Source of the DNA: Flavobacteriales bacterium
Lineage (GTDB): Bacteria; Bacteroidota; Bacteroidia; Flavobacteriales_D; Sanyastnellaceae
Direction: 5' to 3'
Assembly: GCA_027491215.1 (NCBI GenBank)
Contig: JAIXWP010000052.1
Coordinates: forward strand, 1 to 64,000
Length of the DNA stretch: 64,000 nt
Shown here: positions 23,806 to 32,675 of the stretch, in pieces
Layout: the number at the start of each line of letters is the position of its first letter
Numbering within the stretch: the stretch's first letter is position 1
Translations under genes and position numbers: made by a program
Notes under the pieces: generated by a model
What the model was told of the DNA's origin: nothing
Database searches by the model: none
The model's input: only the letters and a program-made list of their open reading frames with translations

Positions 23806-25674
23806 CTACAAAAGTTCGCTCAGCTCAAGCCATCGAAGCGATTTAGCATCAAGCTCCTCTACTACTTTTCCAAGTTGATCCGACACTGCCATTAGTTCGT
23901 TGTGTTGATCAAGCACTTGTGAAAGTTTTTCTTCTAATTCTTTCTTCTTTTTTTCAAGAACAGGAATTTCTTTTTCGAGTTGATCGAATTCGAATTTATC
24001 CTTGTAAGAAATTTTTGTTTTTGCTTTTGATGCTTCTTCTTTTACAGCAGAAGCAGCAATTTCTTTTGCTTGCACACGATCTTTTTCTGCCTTTGCCATT
24101 TCATCCATGGTGGCGCGGAAGGTAGAGTAGCTTCCAAAAATATCACGAACGTTGCCATGACCGTCTAGCACGAAAACGTGATCTACTAGCTTGTCCAAGA
24201 AATATCGGTCGTGACTAACAATTATTAAACAACCAGGGTAGTGCTGTAAATATTCTTCCAATGCACTTAGCGTAAATACATCCAGGTCATTGGTTGGCTC
24301 ATCTAGGATCATGAAGTTGGGGTTCTTCATCAATAACAAGAGAAGTTGAAGTCTCTTTTTTTCTCCACCGCTGAGTTTCTCTATGTAATTAAAATGCGTG
24401 TGTTTTGGAAAAAGAAAACGCTCAAGCATTTGTGCGGCAGTGATTGTTTTTCCTTTTTTCAAAGGAATATATTCTGCCACTTCTCTCACTGCTTCAATAA
24501 CACGTTGGCCATCCTTAAGAGGGATGCCGGTCTGACTGTAGTAGCCGTAAACAACGGTTTCCCCGACGATTACTTTTCCGCCATCGGGTTCAATTTGTTG
24601 TGTTAGAAGATTGAGAAAAGTTGATTTGCCTGTTCCGTTTCTTCCAACCAATCCTACTTTTTCACCGGTCTTAAATACGTAGTCAAATCCGTTTATGATA
24701 TTTGTTTCTCCGTAAGATTTTTTTACGCGGTGAAGCTCGACAATTTTACTTCCCAAACGACTGATGTTGATCTCTAATTCTAGTGCGTCGGGATCAGTAT
24801 TTTTTCTAACTTTTTCTTTTAATTCTTCGAAACTATCCAAACGACTTTTACTTTTTGTCGTTCTCGCTTTTGGCATTTTACGCGCCCATTCTAATTCTCT
24901 TTTGAAAAGATTCATTGCCTTTTCACGAGAGCTTTCTTCGAGGGTTTCACGTTCTGCTTTTTTCTCTAGATAATAAGAGAAGTTTCCTTTGTATTTGTAG
25001 ATCTGTTTGTTCTCTAGTTCAAGAATTTCATCAGTGATATTTTCCAAAAAGTAACGATCGTGGGTGATCATGAAAATGGTCATATTCGATCTATTCAGAA
25101 ATTCCTCAAGCCATTCGATCATGTCAAGATCGAGGTGGTTGGTGGGCTCATCGAGGAAAACAAGATCTGGTTCTTCTATGAGCACTTTGGCCAATGCGAT
25201 TCTTCGTTTTTGTCCCCCCGATAATTGTCCGACGACTTTTTCAAGATCATGAATTTCGAGTCCCCCTAGAATTTGTTTTGCCTTCGCTTCATAGTCCCAA
25301 GCTCCTGTTTGGTCCATTTGGTCATGCGCACGATGCAATGCATCATTGTCATTTTCCAAAAGTGCTTTTTCATAAGCCGCTATTGCGCGGGTCATTGGAT
25401 TTTTAGCGATGAAAATATTTTCAAGAATGGTCAAATTATCATCTAAGCCATGCTCTTGAGCTAGAAAACCTATGCGTACTTCTCTGTTGTAGCTAATGAT
25501 TCCGCCATCAGGTGTATCAAGGCCTACCAGGATTTTAAAGAGGGATGATTTTCCGGCACCATTGCGCGCAACGAGTGCAACTTTTTGACCTTTTTCAATT
25601 CCAAAATTCAGATCTTCAAATAGAATTTGATCTCCGTAAGATTTTGAAATATGCTCAACTGATAAATAATTCAT
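23806..25674 (-). CDS. ABC-F family ATPase, Uup-like
   Basis: This 622-residue soluble protein has two ABC ATPase domains and no membrane segment. Domain 1 has RNGAGKSS, LSGGQKRR and LVFLDEPTNHLD; domain 2 has GRNGTGKST, LSGGEKKR and MILDEPTNDLD. A Lys/Glu-rich coiled-coil forms the last ~90 residues, as in Uup. ABC-F proteins bind ribosomes or, in the case of Uup, act on branched DNA or ribosome assembly. The ATG at 25674 gives the normal MNYLSVEHISKSYG opening. Its stop is two bases from that of paaE. Confidence 0.92.
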   Translation of the reverse strand: MNYLSVEHISKSYGDQILFEDLNFGIEKGQKVALVARNGAGKSSLFKILVGLDTPDGGIISYNREVRIGFLAQEHGLDDNLTILENIFIAKNPMTRAIAAYEKALLENDNDALHRAHDQMDQTGAWDYEAKAKQILGGLEIHDLEKVVGQLSGGQKRRIALAKVLIEEPDLVFLDEPTNHLDLDMIEWLEEFLNRSNMTIFMITHDRYFLENITDEILELENKQIYKYKGNFSYYLEKKAERETLEESSREKAMNLFKRELEWARKMPKARTTKSKSRLDSFEELKEKVRKNTDPDALELEINISRLGSKIVELHRVKKSYGETNIINGFDYVFKTGEKVGLVGRNGTGKSTFLNLLTQQIEPDGGKVIVGETVVYGYYSQTGIPLKDGQRVIEAVREVAEYIPLKKGKTITAAQMLERFLFPKHTHFNYIEKLSGGEKKRLQLLLLLMKNPNFMILDEPTNDLDVFTLSALEEYLQHYPGCLIIVSHDRYFLDKLVDHVFVLDGHGNVRDIFGSYSTFRATMDEMAKAEKDRVQAKEIAASAVKEEASKAKTKISYKDKFEFDQLEKEIPVLEKKKKELEEKLSQVLDQHNELMAVSDQLGKVVEELDAKSLRWLELSELL

Positions 25675-25680
25675 GGGGTG

Positions 25681-25688
25681 CAAAGATA
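25681..25688 (-). promoter_or_regulatory. -7 promoter box of the ABC-F gene
   Basis: The minus strand reads TATCTTTG, an exact TAnnTTTG, with six bases before the ATG at 25674. The 5' leader would be about two bases or absent. Confidence 0.5.
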
Positions 25689-25738
25689 GCACTGCATTTC
25701 CTCCGATATTGGCTCACTGAAATTTATAGCAATAGAAT

Positions 25739-26203
25739 ATGACGAATTCTTTGACTTGGAGCCTTGTATCTTGGAACGAATTAGACAAATTGGATCTCTA
25801 TTACGCCCTTCAGTTGCGGGCAGAGGTATTTGTATTGGAACAAACATGTCCCTACCAAGATGTTGACGGCAAGGATCAAAAGTCGCATCACCTATTTGCG
25901 AAAGACTCAACGGGAAGAATGTTAGCTTATGCAAGATTAGTGGCACCTGGAGTGAGTTATGATGAAATGTCTATCGGCAGAGTTGTCACTCATTCTTCGG
26001 TGAGAAGAACTGGAGTAGGGGTAACGTTGATGGAAAAAGCGATTGAGGGATTACACTTGATTCATGGGGAAAAACTGATTCGAATTTCAGCACAAGAATA
26101 CCTTCAGAAATTTTATGAGAATCTTGGTTTTACAAAAGTGAGTGAGGCCTATCTAGAAGACGATATACCTCACATCGAAATGACTTTGAGTAAAACAAAT
26201 TAA
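25739..26203 (+). CDS. GNAT-family N-acetyltransferase, ElaA-like
   Basis: The 154-residue protein matches the ElaA group of GNAT enzymes: LYYALQLRAEVFVLEQTCPY (20-39), DGKDQKSHHL, then the acetyl-CoA-binding IGRVVTHSSVRRTGVGVTLM. GNATs acetylate small molecules or protein N-termini; the acceptor here is unknown. It diverges from the ABC-F gene and leads a run with DinB and the O-antigen ligase, 9 nt before DinB. Confidence 0.9.
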   Translation: MTNSLTWSLVSWNELDKLDLYYALQLRAEVFVLEQTCPYQDVDGKDQKSHHLFAKDSTGRMLAYARLVAPGVSYDEMSIGRVVTHSSVRRTGVGVTLMEKAIEGLHLIHGEKLIRISAQEYLQKFYENLGFTKVSEAYLEDDIPHIEMTLSKTN

Positions 26204-26212
26204 ATTGGCAGT

Positions 26213-26752
26213 ATGGAACAAAGCAGAATGGAAAGATGGAATGAATTGGAAGCGGCTAAAAATGCGGCAATGTCAATTCTATCAGCGAGCACTGAGACAC
26301 AGCGAAATTATAAACCTTCAGCAGAATCATGGAGTATGATTCAAGTCATCCAACATATCCTTTTCAGCGAAGGAGGAACGCTCGGCTACATGATAAAAAA
26401 AACATCCAGTGGATGGGAGGTTTTGGATCGAGTAGGGGAAGAACAAATTGCAAATGGGTCACTTCTAGTGAATCGTTTAGCAAGTGGTGAAAAATATAAA
26501 GCGCCGGCAGTATTACCTGAACCGGACGGAGAAGAGAATTTAGAATCTTTAGAAAAAAGATGGAATTCATTGAGAGAAAAGTACGCTCAGTTTTTGAACC
26601 AACTTCCAATTGAATTCAATGATAGATTGGTTTTCAAACAGCCAGCAGCAGGCATGTTGACATTGGATTATGCCTTGGATTTTTTAGCAGAACATATCAA
26701 GCATCATTTACCACAACTAGAAGCTTTAAAGTCTAGTCAATCTGCAGTATGA
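26213..26752 (+). CDS. DinB superfamily protein
   Basis: The 179-residue, mostly helical protein shows the DinB/YfiT four-helix pattern, with W-S-M-I-Q-V-I-Q-H-I near residue 42 and EHIKHHLPQ near the C-terminus providing metal-binding histidines. Members are metal-dependent thiol transferases (bacillithiol, mycothiol or related) or have unknown function. A bacillithiol role would be plausible because many Bacteroidota make this thiol, but that is inference. It overlaps the next gene by 4 nt (ATGA). Confidence 0.85.
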   Translation: MEQSRMERWNELEAAKNAAMSILSASTETQRNYKPSAESWSMIQVIQHILFSEGGTLGYMIKKTSSGWEVLDRVGEEQIANGSLLVNRLASGEKYKAPAVLPEPDGEENLESLEKRWNSLREKYAQFLNQLPIEFNDRLVFKQPAAGMLTLDYALDFLAEHIKHHLPQLEALKSSQSAV

Positions 26753-27984
26753 GTTGGAGATCCTACATATCAACAGATAATGGGCATTACAATTTTTGTA
26801 TGCTCATTGCTTTTTTAATTCCATTGCACAAGAAATATGTGCCGGGTTTTTTAGGTCTATTTTTGTTGTACGCTATATACTATGCCATCAAGCGTAGGCG
26901 GTGGTATTTTGAAAAATCTACGTCACATTTCTTAATCCCAGTTGCGCTTTATGGAATGATGGCTTTGGGCTTGAGTGCAGCTATGGATGAGGCTTCTGCT
27001 CTGAAAGAATTGGAGTATAAAGCAAGTATGTTGCTATTTCCAATGCTTGCGATTTTAACTCCGAAGTTTTCAATTAAAGAAGCCCAACAAATACTACATT
27101 CTTTTGTGATTGGATGTTTAGTGTTTATGCTTTTTGCTATCGGCTATGGGATTTATCGTGCTGCCATTTTTGATTCTCGGGAATACTTGACCTATTCTAA
27201 ATTGGGTATTTATTTTCACCCTACATACATGGCCATGTATCAGAGCTTGACCTTATTGGTATTGCTAATGCGGGGCATGAAGATGAACTTTTTATTTAGA
27301 AAAAAATGGTTGCATTGGTCTTTGACAATGCTAGTTATCTTGTTCATTGTTATGTTGGCTTCAAAGGCAGGCTTAATTTCTGCTGGTATCTCCATTTTAT
27401 GGGCATTATTTGTTTCGGTTCGAAGAGGTATTATACACCGACATGCCATCGCTGTTTGCTTTGCATCACTGGTCTTGTTAGTAGGGCTCACTTTCACCTT
27501 GCCTCTCACTGCTCAACGTGTGGAGAATGCAACGGCAGATGCTGCACAGGCAGCACCAACTGAAGTGGCACATACAAGTACAGAGTTGCGTAAAGTGACT
27601 TGGACAGCATCAGTTGATTTGATTAAACACAATCCATTTGGTGTGGGTGTAGGAAATGCCTCTGTTGAAATGAATCGCAGTTACATTCAGATGGGGCAAA
27701 ATTATGCTGCCGAAAAAAATCTTAATGCGCACAATCAATTTCTTCAAGTGGGTGTTGAACTTGGATGGATTGGCTTGTTGGCATTTGTATTTTTCTTAAT
27801 CATTCATACGATAAAGGCCATTCGATCGAGAAGCTATTTTTATCAAGCATTGATTGGATTATCGATGCTCAATTTTCTATTCGAATCATTTCTAGAAGTC
27901 CAAGCAGGTGTGGTCTTTTTCTACTTCCTTTTGATGATTTTTGATAGAATTGATTACAACACAAGTGAAACTATCTGGATTTGA
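26749..27984 (+). CDS. O-antigen ligase / Wzy-type polymerase family membrane protein
   Basis: The 411-residue polytopic membrane protein has about ten hydrophobic segments and a large loop at roughly 255-330. In the loop, LRKVTWTASVDLIKHNPFGVG and the following NLNAHNQFLQVGVELGWIG form the Wzy_C signature with the conserved His. Such proteins ligate or polymerise surface glycans at the outer face of the inner membrane. The window also has a sugar transferase (43776), glycosyltransferases (32672, 33783) and a Gfo/Idh enzyme (46205). None is adjacent, so the substrate stays open. Confidence 0.9.
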   Translation: MSWRSYISTDNGHYNFCMLIAFLIPLHKKYVPGFLGLFLLYAIYYAIKRRRWYFEKSTSHFLIPVALYGMMALGLSAAMDEASALKELEYKASMLLFPMLAILTPKFSIKEAQQILHSFVIGCLVFMLFAIGYGIYRAAIFDSREYLTYSKLGIYFHPTYMAMYQSLTLLVLLMRGMKMNFLFRKKWLHWSLTMLVILFIVMLASKAGLISAGISILWALFVSVRRGIIHRHAIAVCFASLVLLVGLTFTLPLTAQRVENATADAAQAAPTEVAHTSTELRKVTWTASVDLIKHNPFGVGVGNASVEMNRSYIQMGQNYAAEKNLNAHNQFLQVGVELGWIGLLAFVFFLIIHTIKAIRSRSYFYQALIGLSMLNFLFESFLEVQAGVVFFYFLLMIFDRIDYNTSETIWI

Positions 27985-28032
27985 GTGAATTAACACGTTT
28001 TTCACACCTATAAAAGCAACCAACTAAAAGCG

Positions 28033-28040
28033 TACCTTTG
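28033..28040 (+). promoter_or_regulatory. -7 promoter box of the E2 gene
   Basis: TACCTTTG is an exact TAnnTTTG match, 25 nt before the ATG at 28066. It marks the promoter of the acyltransferase gene, probably read through into the PorE-like gene. Confidence 0.6.
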
Positions 28041-28065
28041 CAACACCTTAAAAAGGATATAACGC

Positions 28066-29430
28066 ATGTCACAAATAGAGTTGCTACTGCCTAAAATGGG
28101 CGAGAGTGTGGCCGAAGCCACTATCATAAAATGGGTAAAAAAGGAAGGTGATGCAGTGAAGGCCGATGAGCCTATCATTGAAATCGCTACTGACAAGGTC
28201 GATAGCGAGGTTCCGTCACCAGAAGATGGTGTGCTACTAAAATGTCTTGTAAAAGAAGGCGATGTAGTGCAAGTAGGTCAGCCAATTGCTTTGATCGGCG
28301 TTGGTGCTGGCGCTTCTGCAGCTCCTGTTGCTGCTGCACCTGCACCTGTTGCTGCAGCCTCTCCTGAGTTGACTGCGAATACTGCGCACATTGCGGCAGC
28401 TGCATTAGCTGAGCCAATGGCGGTAGAAGTATTGAAAAATGGTCCTTCTGGGAAATTCTATTCTCCACTTGTTAGAACAATTGCAAAGACAGAGGGAGTG
28501 AGCATGACAGAACTTGAAATGATCCAAGGGTCTGGTCAGGGTGGTCGTGTTACAAAATCTGATATTCTTGAATTTATAGATAAAAAACAGAATGGTGTTG
28601 TTGCCGCTCCTGCCGCTAAAGTAGAAGCTCCAAGCACACCAGCTGTTGCTGCACCTGCAGCTAGCGCACCAGCGCCAGCACCAAAAGCAGCTGGTCATAA
28701 GCCTGCTATCTCTATTGGCGCTAACGATGAAATCGTTGAGATGGATCGTATGAGAAAGTTGATCGCTGATCACATGGTGATGAGTGTTCAAACTTCGCCG
28801 CACGTAACAAGTTATGTCGAGGCTGATGTTACCAATATCGTTATGTGGAGAGAGAAAGTGAAGAAAGCTTTCGAACAGAAGCATAAAACCAAGTTGACAT
28901 TTACACCGTTATTTATCGAAGCGGTGGCAAGAGCGATCAAGGATTTCCCGAATATCAACGTTTCTGTGGATGATACAAAAATCATCATGCGCAGAGACAT
29001 CAATATCGGAATGGCTGCGGCACTTCCAAGCGGAAACTTAATTGTTCCTGTTATTAAAAATGCAGATCAGTTGAATTTGGTTGGATTAGCAAGTAAGGTA
29101 AATGATTTAGCTGACCGCGCTAGAGCGAATAAACTCACTCCGGACGAAATTCAAGGCGGAACTTATACGCTTACCAATGTGGGTACTTTTGGTAATGTGA
29201 TGGGTACTCCTATCATTAATCAACCACAAGTAGCAATTATGGCTGTAGGAGCTATTCGTAAGAAGCCTGCAGTGATTGAAACACCTTATGGTGACACCTT
29301 GGGCATTCGTCACATGATGTTCCTTTCTCATAGCTACGATCATCGTGTTGTTGACGGCGCATTGGGTGGAAGTTTCGTGAGAAGAGTTGCAGATTATCTA
29401 GAGTCATTTGATGTCAATCGAGAGATATAA
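28066..29430 (+). CDS. 2-oxo acid dehydrogenase E2 component (dihydrolipoyl acyltransferase)
   Basis: The 454-residue protein has one lipoyl domain (1-80, lipoyl Lys K44 in ATDKVDSE), an Ala/Pro linker and a peripheral-subunit-binding domain (about 133-172). A second Ala/Pro linker precedes the catalytic domain (about 225-454), which has the active-site DHRVVDG near the end. The lipoyl context TDKVDSEVPSPEDG is commoner in branched-chain and 2-oxoglutarate E2 proteins than in pyruvate E2. I lean to branched-chain or a broad-range E2 but cannot decide. No E1 or E3 gene is adjacent, which is common in Bacteroidota. A PorE-like gene follows after 27 nt. Confidence 0.93.
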   Translation: MSQIELLLPKMGESVAEATIIKWVKKEGDAVKADEPIIEIATDKVDSEVPSPEDGVLLKCLVKEGDVVQVGQPIALIGVGAGASAAPVAAAPAPVAAASPELTANTAHIAAAALAEPMAVEVLKNGPSGKFYSPLVRTIAKTEGVSMTELEMIQGSGQGGRVTKSDILEFIDKKQNGVVAAPAAKVEAPSTPAVAAPAASAPAPAPKAAGHKPAISIGANDEIVEMDRMRKLIADHMVMSVQTSPHVTSYVEADVTNIVMWREKVKKAFEQKHKTKLTFTPLFIEAVARAIKDFPNINVSVDDTKIIMRRDINIGMAAALPSGNLIVPVIKNADQLNLVGLASKVNDLADRARANKLTPDEIQGGTYTLTNVGTFGNVMGTPIINQPQVAIMAVGAIRKKPAVIETPYGDTLGIRHMMFLSHSYDHRVVDGALGGSFVRRVADYLESFDVNREI

Positions 29431-29457
29431 TTAGGAAAAATATTTAAACCTGGCTAA

Positions 29458-31614
29458 ATGAAACGTATAGTTGGTTTGTCATTATTGTTGTTAAGTGTGA
29501 TGATGTCATTCGCCACATCTATTCCTCCCAAGGATCGTGGTGATTTCACACAACGCTTTTATGAAGCGAATAAGCTCATGGAAGAGAATCTTTGGGTGCA
29601 GGCCATCAAGGAATGGCAGCAGATTCTTGAAGACGATCCAAATAATGCAAACGTCAACTACAAGTTGGGTTTTAGTTATTTGCAGACTGCAACAAATAAG
29701 AAGGAAGCTCTATCTTACTTGGAGGTTGCTGTATCAAAAAAGGTTTCTAAAAACTACGATCCTTTCGATCCAATGGAAAGAAAAGCTCCAGTTGATGCAC
29801 TTTATTATTTGGCGGTCGCTCAGCATTTGAATTACCAATTGGATGCAGCTACTGAATCATTTTCCAAACTTCAAAAATCTTTAAGTAAGAAGCATCGCTT
29901 ATCTGCCTTGGCATCGCAAGGATTGGCGCAGTGTGAGGAAGCTCGCCGACAAATGGCTAATCCAAAGAACTATGTCATTACGAACTTGGGCCCTGTGGTA
30001 AACGGTCCTGAGAATGATTTCAGCCCTGTGCTTGCATTGGATGAGAGCTCTGTCTTTTTTACGAGTAGAAGACTTCGTCCTGACTCTACAAATAGTAGAA
30101 TCGTAAATGCTGAGACAGGAGAATTTAAAGACGATATTTATGCATCTTATAAAACAGATGAGGGAGAGTGGGGTGCACCTGAACTTCTAAACTTGAACTC
30201 TGATGATCATGATGCATCAATCAGCGTATCACCGGATGGACAAACGCTTTTCATTTATCGAGACAGTTTGGGAGATGGACGAGTGTTGTATAGTAAGCTG
30301 ATCGGTGAAATTTGGAGCGACCCGGCAAAGTTGGGTTCGGATATCAATACACCTACTACGTGGGAAACACACGTAACGATTTCTGCAGACGAGTCAACGC
30401 TTTACTTTGTTTCAGATCGTCCAGGTGGATTGGGCGGAAGAGATATTTATCGCTGTGTGAAATTACCTGATGGAAATTGGAGTAGAGCTCTGAACTGTGG
30501 CCCAACTTTAAATACTGCTTTAGATGAAGATTCTCCATTCCTAACTCCAGATGGAAAAGGAATGTACTTCGCATCACAGGGGCACAACAGTATTGGTGGC
30601 TTTGACTTATTCTATACAAAGCAAGGAGCAGATGGAGAATGGGGCAAGCCAGAAACAATGGGTTATCCTTTGAACTCTGTTGATGACGACGTTTTCTTCC
30701 AGCCAATGGCAGATGGAAAGCGTGCGTATTATTCTTCGGAGCGTGATGGTGGATATGGTAAAAAAGATATCTACCTTATTGAGTTACCAGAATCTGATAA
30801 TGCAACAAGACTTGCAGTATTGAAAGGATTTATTATTGGTGAAGAAGGTCAAGAACTTCCAGATGATTTGAAAATTGTAGTTACTAATAACAAGACTGGA
30901 GAGGTGATGGAGTATCGTCCAAGAAAGCGTGACGGTGGATATTTAGCAATCTTGAATCCATGTACCGGATATCACATTGACTATTTCAAAGGCAAAGAAA
31001 AGATCAAGCAAGATGACATTAATGTTCCTTGCGAAAGCAACTTCCTTGAGTTAGAAAGAGAGGTTTACTTGATTCCAGTGGCATTGGGTAAAAATGAGCC
31101 TGTGAAGCCTGTAGAGCCAAAGGTTGAGCCTAAGAAAGAAGAGCCAGTTGTAGTGGTGAAGCCAATTGAAGAGAAGAAAAACTTGGAATATGACCCAAAG
31201 AATCCAGTAAAAACACAATTCATCGAATCACTTGGATATGCTGAGTTCTCGCGTTATTTCGTTTATGATTCAAAAGATTTCGGAGCGAAAGAAGTGAAGT
31301 TCCAGCAGTTTGTGAAGGATATTCAGAAGATTCTTTATGATAAAGGAAAAGTAACTATCAGCGTAGAGGCAAGTGCATCTCGTGTGCCGTCTTCAAAGTT
31401 TAAGAACAACGAAGAGCTCGCACAGTGGAGAGCTAAGGCTGCAGAAGATATGATAGCAGGAGAATTGGAAAAATTAGGGTACAAGAGAGAAGAAAACTTT
31501 ACCTTTGTAAAAGCAATAGCCTTGGTTCAAGGAAAGGTGTATGAGAAAGATGCTCAAGAGAATAAATCTATTTACGAGCAATTCCAATATATCAAGATTA
31601 AAGTAGAAGGATAA
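29458..31614 (+). CDS. PorE-like OmpA-family protein with TPR and PD40 repeats
   Basis: The 718-residue exported protein has a signal peptide (about 1-20), TPR-like helices (about 30-160) and a WD40-like PD40 propeller (about 175-445, with repeats such as VYFVSDRPGGLGGRDIY-type blades). A carboxypeptidase-regulatory-like domain (about 450-545) and a Pro/Glu/Lys linker follow. The C-terminal domain is related to OmpA, where ISVEASASRVPSSKF and NNEELAQWRAKAAEDMI resemble the peptidoglycan-binding motif. This order matches T9SS component PorE and relatives. PorE itself is a lipoprotein, but here no lipobox is visible, so orthology is uncertain. A strong terminator follows. Confidence 0.85.
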   Translation: MKRIVGLSLLLLSVMMSFATSIPPKDRGDFTQRFYEANKLMEENLWVQAIKEWQQILEDDPNNANVNYKLGFSYLQTATNKKEALSYLEVAVSKKVSKNYDPFDPMERKAPVDALYYLAVAQHLNYQLDAATESFSKLQKSLSKKHRLSALASQGLAQCEEARRQMANPKNYVITNLGPVVNGPENDFSPVLALDESSVFFTSRRLRPDSTNSRIVNAETGEFKDDIYASYKTDEGEWGAPELLNLNSDDHDASISVSPDGQTLFIYRDSLGDGRVLYSKLIGEIWSDPAKLGSDINTPTTWETHVTISADESTLYFVSDRPGGLGGRDIYRCVKLPDGNWSRALNCGPTLNTALDEDSPFLTPDGKGMYFASQGHNSIGGFDLFYTKQGADGEWGKPETMGYPLNSVDDDVFFQPMADGKRAYYSSERDGGYGKKDIYLIELPESDNATRLAVLKGFIIGEEGQELPDDLKIVVTNNKTGEVMEYRPRKRDGGYLAILNPCTGYHIDYFKGKEKIKQDDINVPCESNFLELEREVYLIPVALGKNEPVKPVEPKVEPKKEEPVVVVKPIEEKKNLEYDPKNPVKTQFIESLGYAEFSRYFVYDSKDFGAKEVKFQQFVKDIQKILYDKGKVTISVEASASRVPSSKFKNNEELAQWRAKAAEDMIAGELEKLGYKREENFTFVKAIALVQGKVYEKDAQENKSIYEQFQYIKIKVEG

Positions 31615-31661
31615 AATAACTTTTGTAAGGAAGTTATTACTTAAATAACGATCAATAAGTC

Positions 31662-31698
31662 GAAAGCCTCGGAGACTCCCCTCCGAGGCTTTCTTTTG
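31662..31698 (+). terminator. Rho-independent terminator after the PorE-like gene
   Basis: GAAAGCCTCGGAG and CTCCGAGGCTTTC form a 13-bp stem with loop ACTCCC, followed by TTTT. It ends the E2/PorE-like transcript. Confidence 0.9.
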
Positions 31699-31821
31699 CT
31701 ACCCTCTTTCCCGAAATGAATCGGGATTACTACTCTGTGTGCAATGAACGACTAGAGCTACAGAATATTATAGTGGGACGAATTATTCTATAAAATTGAA
31801 TGAAAGTTGATTTTATCAAAG

Positions 31822-31829
31822 TACGTTTG
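31822..31829 (+). promoter_or_regulatory. -7 promoter box of the exonuclease gene
   Basis: TACGTTTG fits TAnnTTTG exactly, 18 nt before the ATG at 31848; a TTGA at 31807-31810 may act as the -33 element. Confidence 0.55.
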
Positions 31830-31847
31830 TAAACAATACAGATATCT

Positions 31848-32675
31848 ATGAAATTGAATTTGAAAAAGCCATTGGCTTTCTTTGACTTAGAGACTACGGG
31901 GACGGATGTAGCGAAGGACAGAATTGTTGAAATTGCCATAGTAAAAATTATGCCCGATGGATCAGTGCGCACTTGGCCTGCGCAGAGTGGACCTGAGAAT
32001 CGTTTTCTCATTAATCCACAAATGCCGATTCCAATCGAGTCTTCAATGGTTCATGGAATCTATGATCAGGATGTAGTGGCCGCACCGACATTCGAACAGA
32101 CATCGAGCAAGCTCTTTCAGTTTTTGATGGATTGTGATCTGGGAGGGTTTAACAGCAATAAATTTGATATTCCACTTCTTGCAGAAGAGTTTTTGAGAGT
32201 GGGTGTTGACTTCTCTTTGGAAGGAAGAAATTTGATTGATGTTCAGATTTTATTCCACATGATGGAGCCGCGCACATTGAAAGCTGCTTACAAATTCTAT
32301 TGTGACAAATCTTTGGAGGGTGCTCATGAGGCGTTGCCCGATGCAATGGCTACCAAGGAGGTGTTTGAAGCAATGCTCGTCAGATATGCAGGAGTGCAGA
32401 TGGAAGATAAGGCGGGCAATCTTTATGAGCCTGTAGTTAACGATATGGACAAGATTCATTCATTCACTGAGCGCAAAAAGAAGGCAGATCTCGCGGGCCA
32501 TATTATTTATTCTGATCAGGGTGATATTATTTTCAATTTTGGGAAATACAAGGGCAGTAAAGTGATGGATGTGCTTATCAAAGATCCGGGATACTACAGT
32601 TGGATGCAGAATGCAGATTTTCCTTTGTACACCAAAAAAGTACTGACTGATATTAGGAATGGTGATCTGAAATGA
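31848..32675 (+). CDS. 3'-5' exonuclease, DnaQ-like (DEDDh) with C-terminal DUF3820-like segment
   Basis: The 275-residue protein has the DEDDh exonuclease motifs: FFDLETTG (D13, E15), SNKFDIPLLAEEF (ExoII Asp) and AHEALPDAMAT (ExoIII His and Asp). The C-terminal 50 residues, with IIFNFGKYKGSKVMDV and PGYYSWM, match the small DUF3820-type segment often found after such nucleases. It resembles DNA polymerase III epsilon-like or exonuclease X-like enzymes; it could trim DNA or RNA ends. It overlaps the glycosyltransferase by 4 nt (ATGA), although the two are functionally unrelated. Confidence 0.9.
   Translation: MKLNLKKPLAFFDLETTGTDVAKDRIVEIAIVKIMPDGSVRTWPAQSGPENRFLINPQMPIPIESSMVHGIYDQDVVAAPTFEQTSSKLFQFLMDCDLGGFNSNKFDIPLLAEEFLRVGVDFSLEGRNLIDVQILFHMMEPRTLKAAYKFYCDKSLEGAHEALPDAMATKEVFEAMLVRYAGVQMEDKAGNLYEPVVNDMDKIHSFTERKKKADLAGHIIYSDQGDIIFNFGKYKGSKVMDVLIKDPGYYSWMQNADFPLYTKKVLTDIRNGDLK

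Noticed and set aside
31710-31726. CCCGAAATGAATCGGG, similar-looking palindrome
   Set aside because: Arms are only CCCGA/TCGGG and the register differs by one base; not the same element.
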